Origin: JBAYVY01 sp041674345
Lineage (GTDB): Bacteria; Planctomycetota; Phycisphaerae; Phycisphaerales; Zrk34
DNA: 24,328 bases
Assembly (NCBI GenBank): GCA_041674345.1
Contig: JBAYVY010000007.1
Span: forward strand, 1 to 24,328
Direction: 5' to 3'
Shown here: piece after piece, positions 6,767-13,761 of the stretch
Layout of the letters: every line of letters begins with the position of its first letter
Numbering within the stretch: the first letter of the stretch is position 1
Notes under the pieces: generated by a model
Told to the model about the DNA's origin: nothing
What the model saw: only the letters and a program-made list of their open reading frames with translations
Databases searched by the model: none
Translations under genes and position numbers: made by a program

Positions 6767-8043
6767 GAGGTGGTTCCTTTCGTCAGGGACGGGGACGAAG
6801 CGAACGCCATCACCGGCGCGGGGACCGGCGGGAACCCGTGCGGATGGGCATGATAACGTGGGCGCGCCGCGTCGAGCAGATGCTGGAGGACGGCGATCGC
6901 GCGTGCGATGGCGAATTCCATGTCGGGGCAGAGATTCGATACGTCCATCATGCGTTCGACGCCCAGCTTGTCGAGCGTTTTGCATTGCGCGACGGTGATG
7001 CCGGAAATGATGAGTTTGCGACCGTGGTCGTGAAGCTTTTTGACGGCGAGTTCCATGTCCATCACGGCATTGGCGTCGAATCGCATGGTGGGACTGACGG
7101 CGAGAATGACGACTTTCTGATGTTTGGGCAGGCCATCGACCCAGAGTTGGAAGTTGGGGGAGCGATGGGCGCGATTGCGATGCAGACAAGCGGAGCGATA
7201 GATGCCGATTTCATGCGGGAGCATGGCTTTGAGGATGCCGTGGGCTTTGAGTTCGGGGTCGCTGAGCAGATCGAGTTCGCGGACATCGGCGATGGGACTG
7301 AGGACATCGGCGACGATGATCCATGCGAGAAAGAGAATGACCGGCACCATGACGACGGGGGGATGCCAGAGAAACACGAGGGTTCCGACCGCCGCGCCGA
7401 AGAGGAAGGAGCCGAAAATACTGGCCAAAAGCAGCAGTCGCAGCGCGGAAGGATGGCGTTGTGAAACTTTGAACAGGCGTCCGGCGCGGGAGGCCCAGCG
7501 GTCTCGGATATTCTCCATCCACCAAAAGATGAACTGGACGCCTTCGAGGCCCAGATCGGTGACGACGCCGGTGAGATGGGTGGTGCGGACGACGGCCCCG
7601 GAGATTTTGGTGATGGTGGCGTTCTGAATGCCCATCGCCACCGACGCCAGGCCGACCAGGGCGTATTGCCATTGGAAAGAGGGGGTGATATTGGCCGAGC
7701 GATGGGCCTCGTAGCCCAGGGCGAAGAGGGTGAGCAGGATCAGTTCGACGGCGATGGGCATGACGTATTTGGAGCGATTGCCCCGCCGGCGCGCGGTTTC
7801 GGTGAGGAAGGCGGAGATGACGGTTCCAATGAAGAAGGCGGCGACGAGGAAGATGAATATCGCGGCATGTCGCAAATCGTGTGCGATGACGAAGTGGCCG
7901 ATGTTCGTGACCGAGCCGGTGACATGCGAGACCAGCGATCCGCAGGCGAGGGAGGCGACGACGTTGGTATAGCCGCCGATCCATGACAGGGAGATCGCCA
8001 GTCGGGACTTTTGTCGGAATGAATAGGCACGGGCGGAGAGCAT
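6763..8043 (-). CDS. DUF1275 (YoaK-type) membrane protein fused to a C-terminal STAS domain
   Basis: This 426-residue protein starts with a DUF1275 module of about six helices. Recognisable parts are LSWIGGYTNVVASLACGSLVSHVTG split over two stretches, MGIQNATITKISG, and RTTHLTGVVTDLG. After a cytoplasmic stretch, residues about 311-395 form a STAS domain like those on SulP transporters (VVILAVSPTMRFDANAVMD, then GRKLIISGIT). STAS domains bind partners and often act as phospho-switches; the usual Ser/Thr after the Asp is Asn here (FDANA), so regulation by that residue is doubtful. It lies between hyfB-like and hyfC-like genes and overlaps the latter. It is therefore part of the operon, although no such protein belongs to known hydrogenase-4 complexes. 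A role as transporter or regulator of the complex is only inferred. Confidence 0.85.
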   Translation of the reverse strand: MLSARAYSFRQKSRLAISLSWIGGYTNVVASLACGSLVSHVTGSVTNIGHFVIAHDLRHAAIFIFLVAAFFIGTVISAFLTETARRRGNRSKYVMPIAVELILLTLFALGYEAHRSANITPSFQWQYALVGLASVAMGIQNATITKISGAVVRTTHLTGVVTDLGLEGVQFIFWWMENIRDRWASRAGRLFKVSQRHPSALRLLLLASIFGSFLFGAAVGTLVFLWHPPVVMVPVILFLAWIIVADVLSPIADVRELDLLSDPELKAHGILKAMLPHEIGIYRSACLHRNRAHRSPNFQLWVDGLPKHQKVVILAVSPTMRFDANAVMDMELAVKKLHDHGRKLIISGITVAQCKTLDKLGVERMMDVSNLCPDMEFAIARAIAVLQHLLDAARPRYHAHPHGFPPVPAPVMAFASSPSLTKGTTS

Positions 8044-8079
8044 AAAAAATTATCCGCGTGGGTTTCACGCCGGTCGGGA

Positions 8080-10086
8080 TCACGCGCTGAACAGGAACAG
8101 GAATACGACCATCAGAAGCAGATAGAAGAGGTACATATGGACGCTGCCCTGGTGGAAGCGCCGGGTCCAGGGAAGGAAGCGAACGATGAGCGCGGCGGCG
8201 GGACTTAGGCCTCGGTCGAGTACCAGATCAGGGGTGTCGGATGAGAAGCGGCTGGAAACGGGGAACAAACCGGCGATCACCGGGCGCAGGCGGCGGGGCC
8301 AGACCAACCAGTGCGACAGATCGGCCAGCATCTGCGTGAAGGAGGAGCCGGTGTATTGGATGCGCGGGGTGGGACGGGCATAACCGCAGTCCCACGTACC
8401 GGCCTTGCTTTGATGTTTTGATGTAAGGACGGTTTTGAGCAGAAACGCGATCATGGAGAAAAATGCGATTAACAGGACGCCCATGACGGTGATCCAGCGC
8501 AGGGGCGCGGCGTCGGCGAGGGTGGGGCCTGTATCGGGCGTCCCGGCCCAGGCGTGAGCGGCGTTTTGGAGCAGCGGCGTCAGCGGCAGGGGAAACAGGC
8601 CGATGCACAGACACAGCGACGCGAGAACGATCATGGCGAAGGACATGCTGCGCGGCGGATCGTGGGCGTGATCGCCGGCGGGACCGCGCGGCGAACCCAG
8701 ATACACCGCGCCGAAAAACTTCACGAAACAAGCCACCGCCAACGCGCCGATCATCGCCAACACCACCGCCGCGATCCCTGCCCCCGCCCCCGGAAGTAAA
8801 GTCCCCGGAAGGATATGTTCGCCGGCGGCGGCACCCATGCCGAGTGTTTGGAAAAAGCCGAGGTAGAGGAGCCATTCGCTGACAAACCCGTTGAGCGGAG
8901 GCAGGGCGCAGATGGCGACGGCGCCGAGCGCGAAAAGCCCGGCGGTCAGGGGCATGCGTTGGGCCAGTCCGCCGAGTTGGTCCATTTGGCGTGTGCCGGT
9001 GGCGTGGAGCAGAGCGCCGGCATTGAAGAACAGCAGCGGTTTGAACAAGCTGTGGTTCCAGACATGCAGCAGCGAACCGGCGATGCCGAGCAGCACCCAG
9101 TCTGGCCGATGGGCGGAGCGTCCGAGAACGGCCAGGCCCAGGCCCATGAAGATGATGCCGATGTTTTCGATGCTGCTGTAAGCCAGCAGTCGTTTGAAGT
9201 CGGATTGGGTGAGGGCGAAGATGATGCCGAACAGGCCGGTGACGGAGCCGGCGATGAGGAGGGAGCGGCCCCACCACAGTGAGTCCAGGGGAATGAGACA
9301 GGCCATGCGAACGATACCGTAAACGCCCGCTTTGAGGAGGATGCCGGACATGATGGCCGAGACGTGGCTGGGGGCGTTGGCGTGAGCGCCGGGGAGCCAG
9401 AAGTGCATGGGGAACAGGCCGGCTTTGAAGGAGAAGCCGATGAGTGCGAGGACGAAGACCGGCCCGGCCATCTGTGGCATGACCGGGTGGGTGGAATCCA
9501 GGGCGAAGGAGCCGGTGGCATGACGCCAGAGGGCGAACATGGCGAAGAGGCAGAGTGTGCAGCAATGGGTGGCGATGAAATAGACCCAGCCGGATTGCCG
9601 GACTTGCGGTTTGTCCTGTTCGGTGACGAGGGCGAAATAGGCGGCCAGGGCCATGATTTCCCACGCGATGAGGAAGAGGATGCCGTCGCGTGCGATGAAG
9701 ACCAAGGCCAGTGCGCCGGCGAGCAGACCGTAGAAAGCGCCGAGCCATCGGCCGTTGTCGGGGTGATCGGATTGATTCCAGTAACCCAGGCCGTAAATCG
9801 CGCCCAGGGGCGGGACGATGAACGCGGGGATGAGGAAGATCGCGCTGATCGGATCGACGGCGAGGGCGAAGCCGCCGAAGGGAATGCGCCAGGGCAGGTC
9901 GATCGCGGGCGTGACGGGTTGTGTGAGCGAGGCGATGACGCCGGTCATGCCGAGGATGCCGCCGATGAGCATGAGGCCGACGGTCAGATATTGACCGGCG
10001 CGGGAGCGCGAGGGCATCAGACAGGCGGGGAGGCCGCTGAAGCCAAGCAGTGCGGCGGCGATGAGAATGAGGCAAACGCTGGACAT
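8080..10086 (-). CDS. hyfB: HyfB/NuoL-like antiporter subunit, second tandem copy
   Basis: The start is ATG at 10086-10084, with AGGA eight bases upstream. An upstream in-frame Met at 10152 would overlap the preceding gene and adds a hydrophilic tail, so it is rejected. The 668-residue protein is a hydrogenase-4 subunit B type antiporter: the Glu in WEIMALAAYF, Lys in FSFKAGLFPMHFWLPGAHA, Lys in SGILLKAGVYG and Lys in NHSLFKPLLFF mark the proton path. The C-terminal signature is GTWDCGYARPTPRIQYTGSS. It is a clear paralogue of the preceding gene (10121-12226), which it follows after 34 nt. Compared with that copy it has about 11 extra residues (around LPGTLLPGAGAG) after YLGFFQTLGMG, exactly over two repeat units. 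Confidence 0.92.
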   Translation of the reverse strand: MSSVCLILIAAALLGFSGLPACLMPSRSRAGQYLTVGLMLIGGILGMTGVIASLTQPVTPAIDLPWRIPFGGFALAVDPISAIFLIPAFIVPPLGAIYGLGYWNQSDHPDNGRWLGAFYGLLAGALALVFIARDGILFLIAWEIMALAAYFALVTEQDKPQVRQSGWVYFIATHCCTLCLFAMFALWRHATGSFALDSTHPVMPQMAGPVFVLALIGFSFKAGLFPMHFWLPGAHANAPSHVSAIMSGILLKAGVYGIVRMACLIPLDSLWWGRSLLIAGSVTGLFGIIFALTQSDFKRLLAYSSIENIGIIFMGLGLAVLGRSAHRPDWVLLGIAGSLLHVWNHSLFKPLLFFNAGALLHATGTRQMDQLGGLAQRMPLTAGLFALGAVAICALPPLNGFVSEWLLYLGFFQTLGMGAAAGEHILPGTLLPGAGAGIAAVVLAMIGALAVACFVKFFGAVYLGSPRGPAGDHAHDPPRSMSFAMIVLASLCLCIGLFPLPLTPLLQNAAHAWAGTPDTGPTLADAAPLRWITVMGVLLIAFFSMIAFLLKTVLTSKHQSKAGTWDCGYARPTPRIQYTGSSFTQMLADLSHWLVWPRRLRPVIAGLFPVSSRFSSDTPDLVLDRGLSPAAALIVRFLPWTRRFHQGSVHMYLFYLLLMVVFLFLFSA
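8786..8812. repeat. Two 12-bp repeat units in the second hyfB-like gene
   Basis: GCCCCCGGAAGT at 8786-8797, preceded by CCCCC to give the extended 17-mer, and a variant GTCCCCGGAAGG at 8801-8812. They encode LPGT-LLPGAG on the minus strand, in a loop that is about 11 residues longer than in the paralogue. Confidence 0.85.
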
Positions 10087-10120
10087 CGTTGATCCTTGCG
10101 GCACGGGCCGCGTGTCGGAT

Positions 10121-12226
10121 TCATCGGGCGAACAGTCGGGCGAAAAACGCATGCACGGGTATCAGTGAGCCGAGCATGATGATGACGGTGATGAGAATGT
10201 AGAGGACGTATTGTTGTGTCAGCCCCTGCTGGAAACGGTGGAACCAGGCGAAGGCGCGGGTGATGTTTCGTCCGGCGGGCAGCAGGGCGCGATCCAGCAC
10301 GGCATCATCGACATGCGAAGCGAACACCGAGGGCGCGGGAAACAGGCCGGTGATGCGCGGGCCATGCGAGCGGGGCCGGAGCACCCAGCGGAACAGGGCG
10401 ACGATGCTTTGGGCGAATGACGAAGCGGTGTATTGGATGCGGCGAGTGGGCCGGGCGTAACCGCAGTCCCAAGTACCAACCCCCGCCCCCGGAAGCGCCC
10501 CCGGAAGTGCCCCCTCTTCCCCCGAAACCCGAAACTCGACGGCTTCGACAGCGGCTCTGCCGCTCAAACCCGAAACTCTCGCCACCCCCGGAAGTTTTTG
10601 GGGTGCCCGAAGCAATCGGTACATGAACGCGATCATTACGATCAACGCGAGCAATGACGCGGCGAGGATGCTGATGGTTTGGAGCGGGACGAGTTGGGCG
10701 AGGGGCGTCGCGGGTTCGGCGGACCAGCATTCGATGACGGTGTCGAGCATCGCGGCGAGGAGAACCGGGGCGATGCCGATGAGCAGACAGCAGGCGGCGA
10801 GGATGAACATGGGCAGTCGCATCGTGAGCGGCGATTCGTGGGCGTGCAAGGCGGCGGATGTGCGGGGTGAGCCGAGAAATACCGCGCCGGTGACTTTGAC
10901 GAAACAGGCGAGGGCGAGCGCGCCGGTCATGGCGAGGATGGGGGCGAGGAGCATGACGGCGGAAGAGATGTTCGCGGAGGACAAGGCGGGGCGGAGCAGG
11001 CCGAGGTAGATCAGCAGTTCGGAGACAAAGCCGTTGAGGGGGGGCAGGCCGGTGATGGCGACGGCGGCGAGCAGGAAGAGCGAGGCGGTGTGGGGCATGG
11101 ATTGGGCCAGTCCGCCGAGGTGGTCGATTTGCCGTGTGTGCGTGGCGTGGACGACGCCCCCGGAAGCCAGGAATAAAAGTGATTTAAAGAGGGCGTGGTT
11201 CCAGACGTGGAGGAGGCAACCGGCCAGTCCGAGCGTGATGAGGGCGGGCTGATGATGGGCGCGGCCGAGGAGCGCCAGGCCCATGCCCATGAAGATGATG
11301 CCGATGTTTTCGACGCTGTGGTAAGCCAGGAGTCGTTTGAGATCGTGCTGCGCGATGGCGAACACGACGCCGAGCAAACTGGAGATGGCGCCGAGGATGA
11401 GAATGAGGGTGGCGTAGGCGGCGGGCGGTGTGGGCAGGAGCATCAGGAAACGGAGCAGACCATAGATTCCCATTTTGAGGACGACGCCTGAGAGGATGGC
11501 GGAGACATGACTGGGCGCGTTGGCATGCGCCCCCGGAAGCCAGAAGTGCAGGGGCATGATGCCGGCTTTCAAACCGAAGCCGAGGAGCGCGAGGAGGAAG
11601 AGGACATGGAGGGTGGCGGGTGAGAGGGAATTATCGGCGGGCAGGAGGAGGAAGGAGCCGGTGGCGTGGTGCCAGAGGGAGAAGAGCGCGAAGAGGGTGA
11701 GCGTGCCGAGGTGGGTGGCGATGAAGTAAAGCCAGGCGGCGGATCGGCAGCGGGCGAGGTGGTCTTCGGTGGCGACGAGGAAGAAGGCGGCGAGGGCCAT
11801 GATTTCCCATCCGAGGAGGAAGACCATGCCGTGACGTGCGACGACGAGGAGGGTCATGCCGGCGATGAGCAGACCCCAGAAGAGTTGGAGTTTACGGGCG
11901 TTGGCGGGGTGTTTGGGTTGGGGCCAGTATCGCAGGCCGAAGATGGAACCGAGCACGCCCATGAGGAAGACGGGGACGAGGAAGAAGGCGCCCAGGGTGT
12001 CGAGGGCGAGCAATGCGTTATTGTTCGCCGGCCAGGGGAAGGGCGATGTCGCGACCGTCGCGCCGCACAGGGATGCGAATGCGCCGGTCAGACCCGCGGC
12101 GGCGGCGAGGAGCATGAGGAACGCGGCGAGGCGCTGGGCGATGGACGATGATCGCGCCAGGCACAGGGCCGGGCAACCGCTGGCGGCGGCGAGGAGGATC
12201 GCGATGATCGTCAGGTCAAGGGGCAT
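10121..12226 (-). CDS. hyfB: HyfB/NuoL-like antiporter subunit, first tandem copy
   Basis: A 701-residue paralogue of the next gene in the operon. It keeps the same key residues: Glu in WEIMALAAFF, Lys in LGFGLKAGIMPLHFWLPGA, Lys in SGVVLKMGIYG and Lys in NHALFKSLLFL. Having two HyfB-like proteins plus HyfF gives three antiporter-type subunits, the same number as NuoL, NuoM and NuoN in complex I. Near the C-terminus, residues 545-583 are a low-complexity insert (LPGVARVSG, LSGRAAVEAVEFRVSGEEG, LPGALPGAG) that splits MIAFMYRLLRAPQK from GTWDCGYARPT. The paralogue is about 35 residues shorter at this point. No good ribosome binding site precedes the ATG at 12226; the start is chosen by the N-terminal helix and by paralogue alignment. 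Confidence 0.92.
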   Translation of the reverse strand: MPLDLTIIAILLAAASGCPALCLARSSSIAQRLAAFLMLLAAAAGLTGAFASLCGATVATSPFPWPANNNALLALDTLGAFFLVPVFLMGVLGSIFGLRYWPQPKHPANARKLQLFWGLLIAGMTLLVVARHGMVFLLGWEIMALAAFFLVATEDHLARCRSAAWLYFIATHLGTLTLFALFSLWHHATGSFLLLPADNSLSPATLHVLFLLALLGFGLKAGIMPLHFWLPGAHANAPSHVSAILSGVVLKMGIYGLLRFLMLLPTPPAAYATLILILGAISSLLGVVFAIAQHDLKRLLAYHSVENIGIIFMGMGLALLGRAHHQPALITLGLAGCLLHVWNHALFKSLLFLASGGVVHATHTRQIDHLGGLAQSMPHTASLFLLAAVAITGLPPLNGFVSELLIYLGLLRPALSSANISSAVMLLAPILAMTGALALACFVKVTGAVFLGSPRTSAALHAHESPLTMRLPMFILAACCLLIGIAPVLLAAMLDTVIECWSAEPATPLAQLVPLQTISILAASLLALIVMIAFMYRLLRAPQKLPGVARVSGLSGRAAVEAVEFRVSGEEGALPGALPGAGVGTWDCGYARPTRRIQYTASSFAQSIVALFRWVLRPRSHGPRITGLFPAPSVFASHVDDAVLDRALLPAGRNITRAFAWFHRFQQGLTQQYVLYILITVIIMLGSLIPVHAFFARLFAR
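10485..10595. repeat. Composite coding repeat, copy B: 12-bp units plus 75-bp core
   Basis: Units lie at 10485-10496 (GCCCCCGGAAGC), 10497-10508 (GCCCCCGGAAGT) and 10584-10595 (ACCCCCGGAAGT), with the 75-bp core at 10509-10583. The core matches the reverse complement of 1548-1622 at 73 of 75 positions. Because both host genes are on the minus strand, the two copies are translated from opposite strands. The whole block is 111 bp, 37 codons. Confidence 0.93.
11156..11167. repeat. 12-bp unit matching a conserved position in the first hyfB-like gene
   Basis: GCCCCCGGAAGC at 11156-11167 encodes part of FLASGGVVHATHTRQ. A second match at 11529-11540 encodes the conserved LPGAHA. Neither changes the length relative to the paralogue, so these are matches without insertion. 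Confidence 0.5.
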
Positions 12227-12464
12227 GGGGAGGACCGTTTGGGGTTTATCGTCGGAATTGAAACACAGAGGTCACAGAGATCACAGAGGGGAAAAAGGAG
12301 TCAGTCTCAATTTGCTTCGGGTTCATTCTCTGTGTTCTCTGCGATCTGCGATCTTGCGATCTCTGTGTTGAATTCTTTTCTTTATTCCAAGTCTTCTTCG
12401 CGTCTTTGTTACTTTGCGAACTTTGCGATGAAAAGTCGTATTTCAAAAAGTTTCAAATAATGTT
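12227..12464. repeat. Intergenic hairpin repeat (CACAGAG type) between the regulator and the first hyfB-like gene
   Basis: This 238-nt gap holds no convincing gene. At 12262-12291 runs aacacagaggtcacagag, then atcacagagggg. At 12325-12369 the inverse arm reads ctctgtgttctctgcgatc and ends in gatctctgtgtt, so a long imperfect hairpin forms. It is related to 1871-1971. To the right, 12388-12430 is a degenerate stretch of cttcgcgtctttg and ctttgcgaactttgcg units. The hairpin separates the regulator cistron from the rest of the operon and could lower read-through. Confidence 0.75.
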
Positions 12465-13193
12465 TCAATGCGCGGCACCCACGGAAGCGCCACCGGAAGC
12501 GGCGGAGCCGTTGGTGACGGTGGGGAGGAGCGCCTCGGCCTGTGCGAGGGATTCGATGAGTTGTTCGCGGGTGGCCTGTCGTTTGAGGGCGGCTTTGAAG
12601 GCGTCGTTCTGGAGGACGAAGCCGAGCCGGGACAGCAGGTGGAGGTGTGCGCGGACGGTGGGGCTGATGAGTGTGAAGAGGATGTTGACGGGTTGGCCGT
12701 CGATGGAGCCGAAGTGGATGGGATGTTCGAGGAAGCAGAGGGTGATGGTGGGTTTGGTGACGTGAAGGACGATGGGGTTACGGACGTGGGGGATGGCGAT
12801 GCCGTCGCCGATGCCGGTGGAGCCGAGTGTTTCGCGGGCGAGCATGACCTGGTAGAGGAAGTCGCGGTCCACCTCGTCGGGGAGGTTGAGCAGGTTGACG
12901 ACGGCACGGAGGACGGAGGGTTTGTCGTCGCCCTCGACGCGGTAGGCGACTCCGCCGGTTTTGAGGGCGTCGGCGGCGTTGGGGAGGGGGACTTTGCTCG
13001 GCTCGCTTTCGAGGAAGATATCGGGGGAGATGGCGATTCGCCTGCTGGTCGCCCATTCAAGCAGTTCCGCCCGGTTGAAACGGAACTGCTCATTGATGCG
13101 ATAGACAGGGAGGACGCCCTGCTTGATCCATCGGTAGATGGTTTTGGTGGAGACGTTTAAGAACTTGGCGGCATCTTGAACGGATAGTTGCAT
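12465..13193 (-). CDS. Helix-turn-helix protein fused to a fructose/mannitol-type PTS EIIA domain
   Basis: The ATG at 13193 has GGAG nine bases upstream. The 242-residue protein begins with an excisionase/MerR-like DNA-binding domain at 1-55 (LSVQDAAKFLNVSTKTIYRW, then FRFNRAELLEW). Residues about 93-230 are a PTS EIIA type 2 domain with ARETLGSTGIGDGIAIPH; His136 is the expected phosphorylation site. PTS-type proteins of this kind in bacteria lacking sugar PTS transport usually act in regulation. Position at the head of the Ehr operon suggests it controls that operon in response to phosphorylation state, which is inference. The extreme C-terminus (SAASGGASVGAAH) is encoded by two degenerate 12-bp repeat units, so its tail has been rewritten or extended. 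Confidence 0.9.
   Translation of the reverse strand: MQLSVQDAAKFLNVSTKTIYRWIKQGVLPVYRINEQFRFNRAELLEWATSRRIAISPDIFLESEPSKVPLPNAADALKTGGVAYRVEGDDKPSVLRAVVNLLNLPDEVDRDFLYQVMLARETLGSTGIGDGIAIPHVRNPIVLHVTKPTITLCFLEHPIHFGSIDGQPVNILFTLISPTVRAHLHLLSRLGFVLQNDAFKAALKRQATREQLIESLAQAEALLPTVTNGSAASGGASVGAAH
12477..12500. repeat. Two degenerate 12-bp units at the 3' end of the PTS–HTH gene
   Basis: ACCCACGGAAGC (12477-12488) and GCCACCGGAAGC (12489-12500) lie in tandem, each 2-3 bases from the consensus, and encode ASGG-ASVG just before the stop at 12467-12465. Confidence 0.6.
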
Positions 13194-13241
13194 CGAGACA
13201 TCTCCGTGGACTTATCAATCCAAAGAAAGACATTGATGGAC

Positions 13242-13270
13242 ATTGTTATGTCGGTGTCGCCGGATGTCAA
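13242..13270 (-). promoter_or_regulatory. Putative sigma-70-type promoter of the Ehr operon
   Basis: On the minus strand a perfect TTGACA (13270-13265) is followed after 16 nt by TAACAAT (13248-13242), about 50 nt before the regulator start. Immediately upstream are A-tracts (minus-strand view of the TTTTTTT and TTTTTT runs at 13273-13300) that could serve as an UP-like element. GACATTG occurs twice at 13229-13246 (plus strand), overlapping the -10 region, and might be an operator. Confidence 0.5.
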
Positions 13271-13578
13271 TGGTTTTTTTGGGGGGGGTGTTTTTTGGGG
13301 GGTGGCGGGACGCTCGCGTTGGGGCAATTGCAAGTAGCGTGGCGGGAGGTTCAAGTTTGCGGCTTGCAGTTTGTGGTTTTCAGGCCCTAACCGCAAACCG
13401 AAAACCAGTGCCTGCCATCCGCTGGATTTTCGCCTACTTGCGTTTGCCCTGACTGAACATGTCGCCGTGCGTGAACAGCGGATCGCCGATATCGGGAAAA
13501 CAAGGGGGTTTCGCCGTCAAAAACCACCGATTCCGGGACCACCTCCCAAAATTTTCCGGTCTTGGTGTCGATTTACAC
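13271..13578. other. Gene-free stretch with G/T runs and a short hairpin repeat
   Basis: No gene is convincing here. 13273-13308 is a run of T7, G8, T6, G6 blocks. 13354-13407 is a repeat of the tttgcggcttgcag / aaccgcaaaccgaaaacc kind with an 8-bp perfect stem (TGGTTTTC at 13374-13381 and GAAAACCA at 13400-13407). A minus-strand open frame ending at 13434 (RWFLTAKPPCFPDIGDP, then LFTHGDMFSQGKRK) has a protein-like C-terminus but starts inside repeats and has no recognised family; it may be a remnant. Confidence 0.5.
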
Positions 13579-13606
13579 TTGAAATTGGACATATAAACCC
13601 TATATT
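13579..13606 (+). promoter_or_regulatory. Putative pckG promoter
   Basis: TTGAAA at 13579-13584 and TATATT at 13601-13606 are separated by 16 nt, in an A/T-rich island within GC-rich sequence. Transcription from about 13613 would give a leader of roughly 150 nt containing the hairpin at 13621-13691. Confidence 0.5.
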
Positions 13607-13620
13607 TGTTCGGACCCCTT

Positions 13621-13691
13621 GGCCCCCCGCCCCCGGAAGGTTCATGTGGCCTGCAAGCGCCATCTGCGCCTGACAACTTCCGGGGGGGGCC
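13621..13691. repeat. Inverted pair of 12-bp units forming a hairpin in the pckG leader
   Basis: GCCCCCGGAAGG (13629-13640) and its inverse ACTTCCGGGGGG (13676-13687) face each other across about 37 nt. With the flanking GGCCCCCC and GGGGGGCC they form a stem of about 15 bp, interrupted by a 4-nt bulge. It lies 70 nt before the pckG start and is the only place in the window where two units form a hairpin outside a gene. Confidence 0.75.
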
Positions 13692-13761
13692 GCCTGACGT
13701 GATCGTGCGGAATACTGACGATCACACAAACATCCCGATCCTTCAACCCCCAGGTGACCGC

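Noticed and set aside
6767..7189. N-terminal extension of the hyfC-like frame
   Set aside because: Arg/Ser-rich, overlaps the DUF1275–STAS gene, and NuoH-type proteins begin at the hydrophobic segment after 6766.
8228..10075. 615-codon minus-strand frame within the second hyfB-like gene
   Set aside because: Arg/His/Pro-rich out-of-frame shadow of the membrane protein.
11156..11167. Insertion of a repeat unit in FLASGGVVHA
   Set aside because: The paralogue FFNAGALLHA has the same length, so nothing was inserted.
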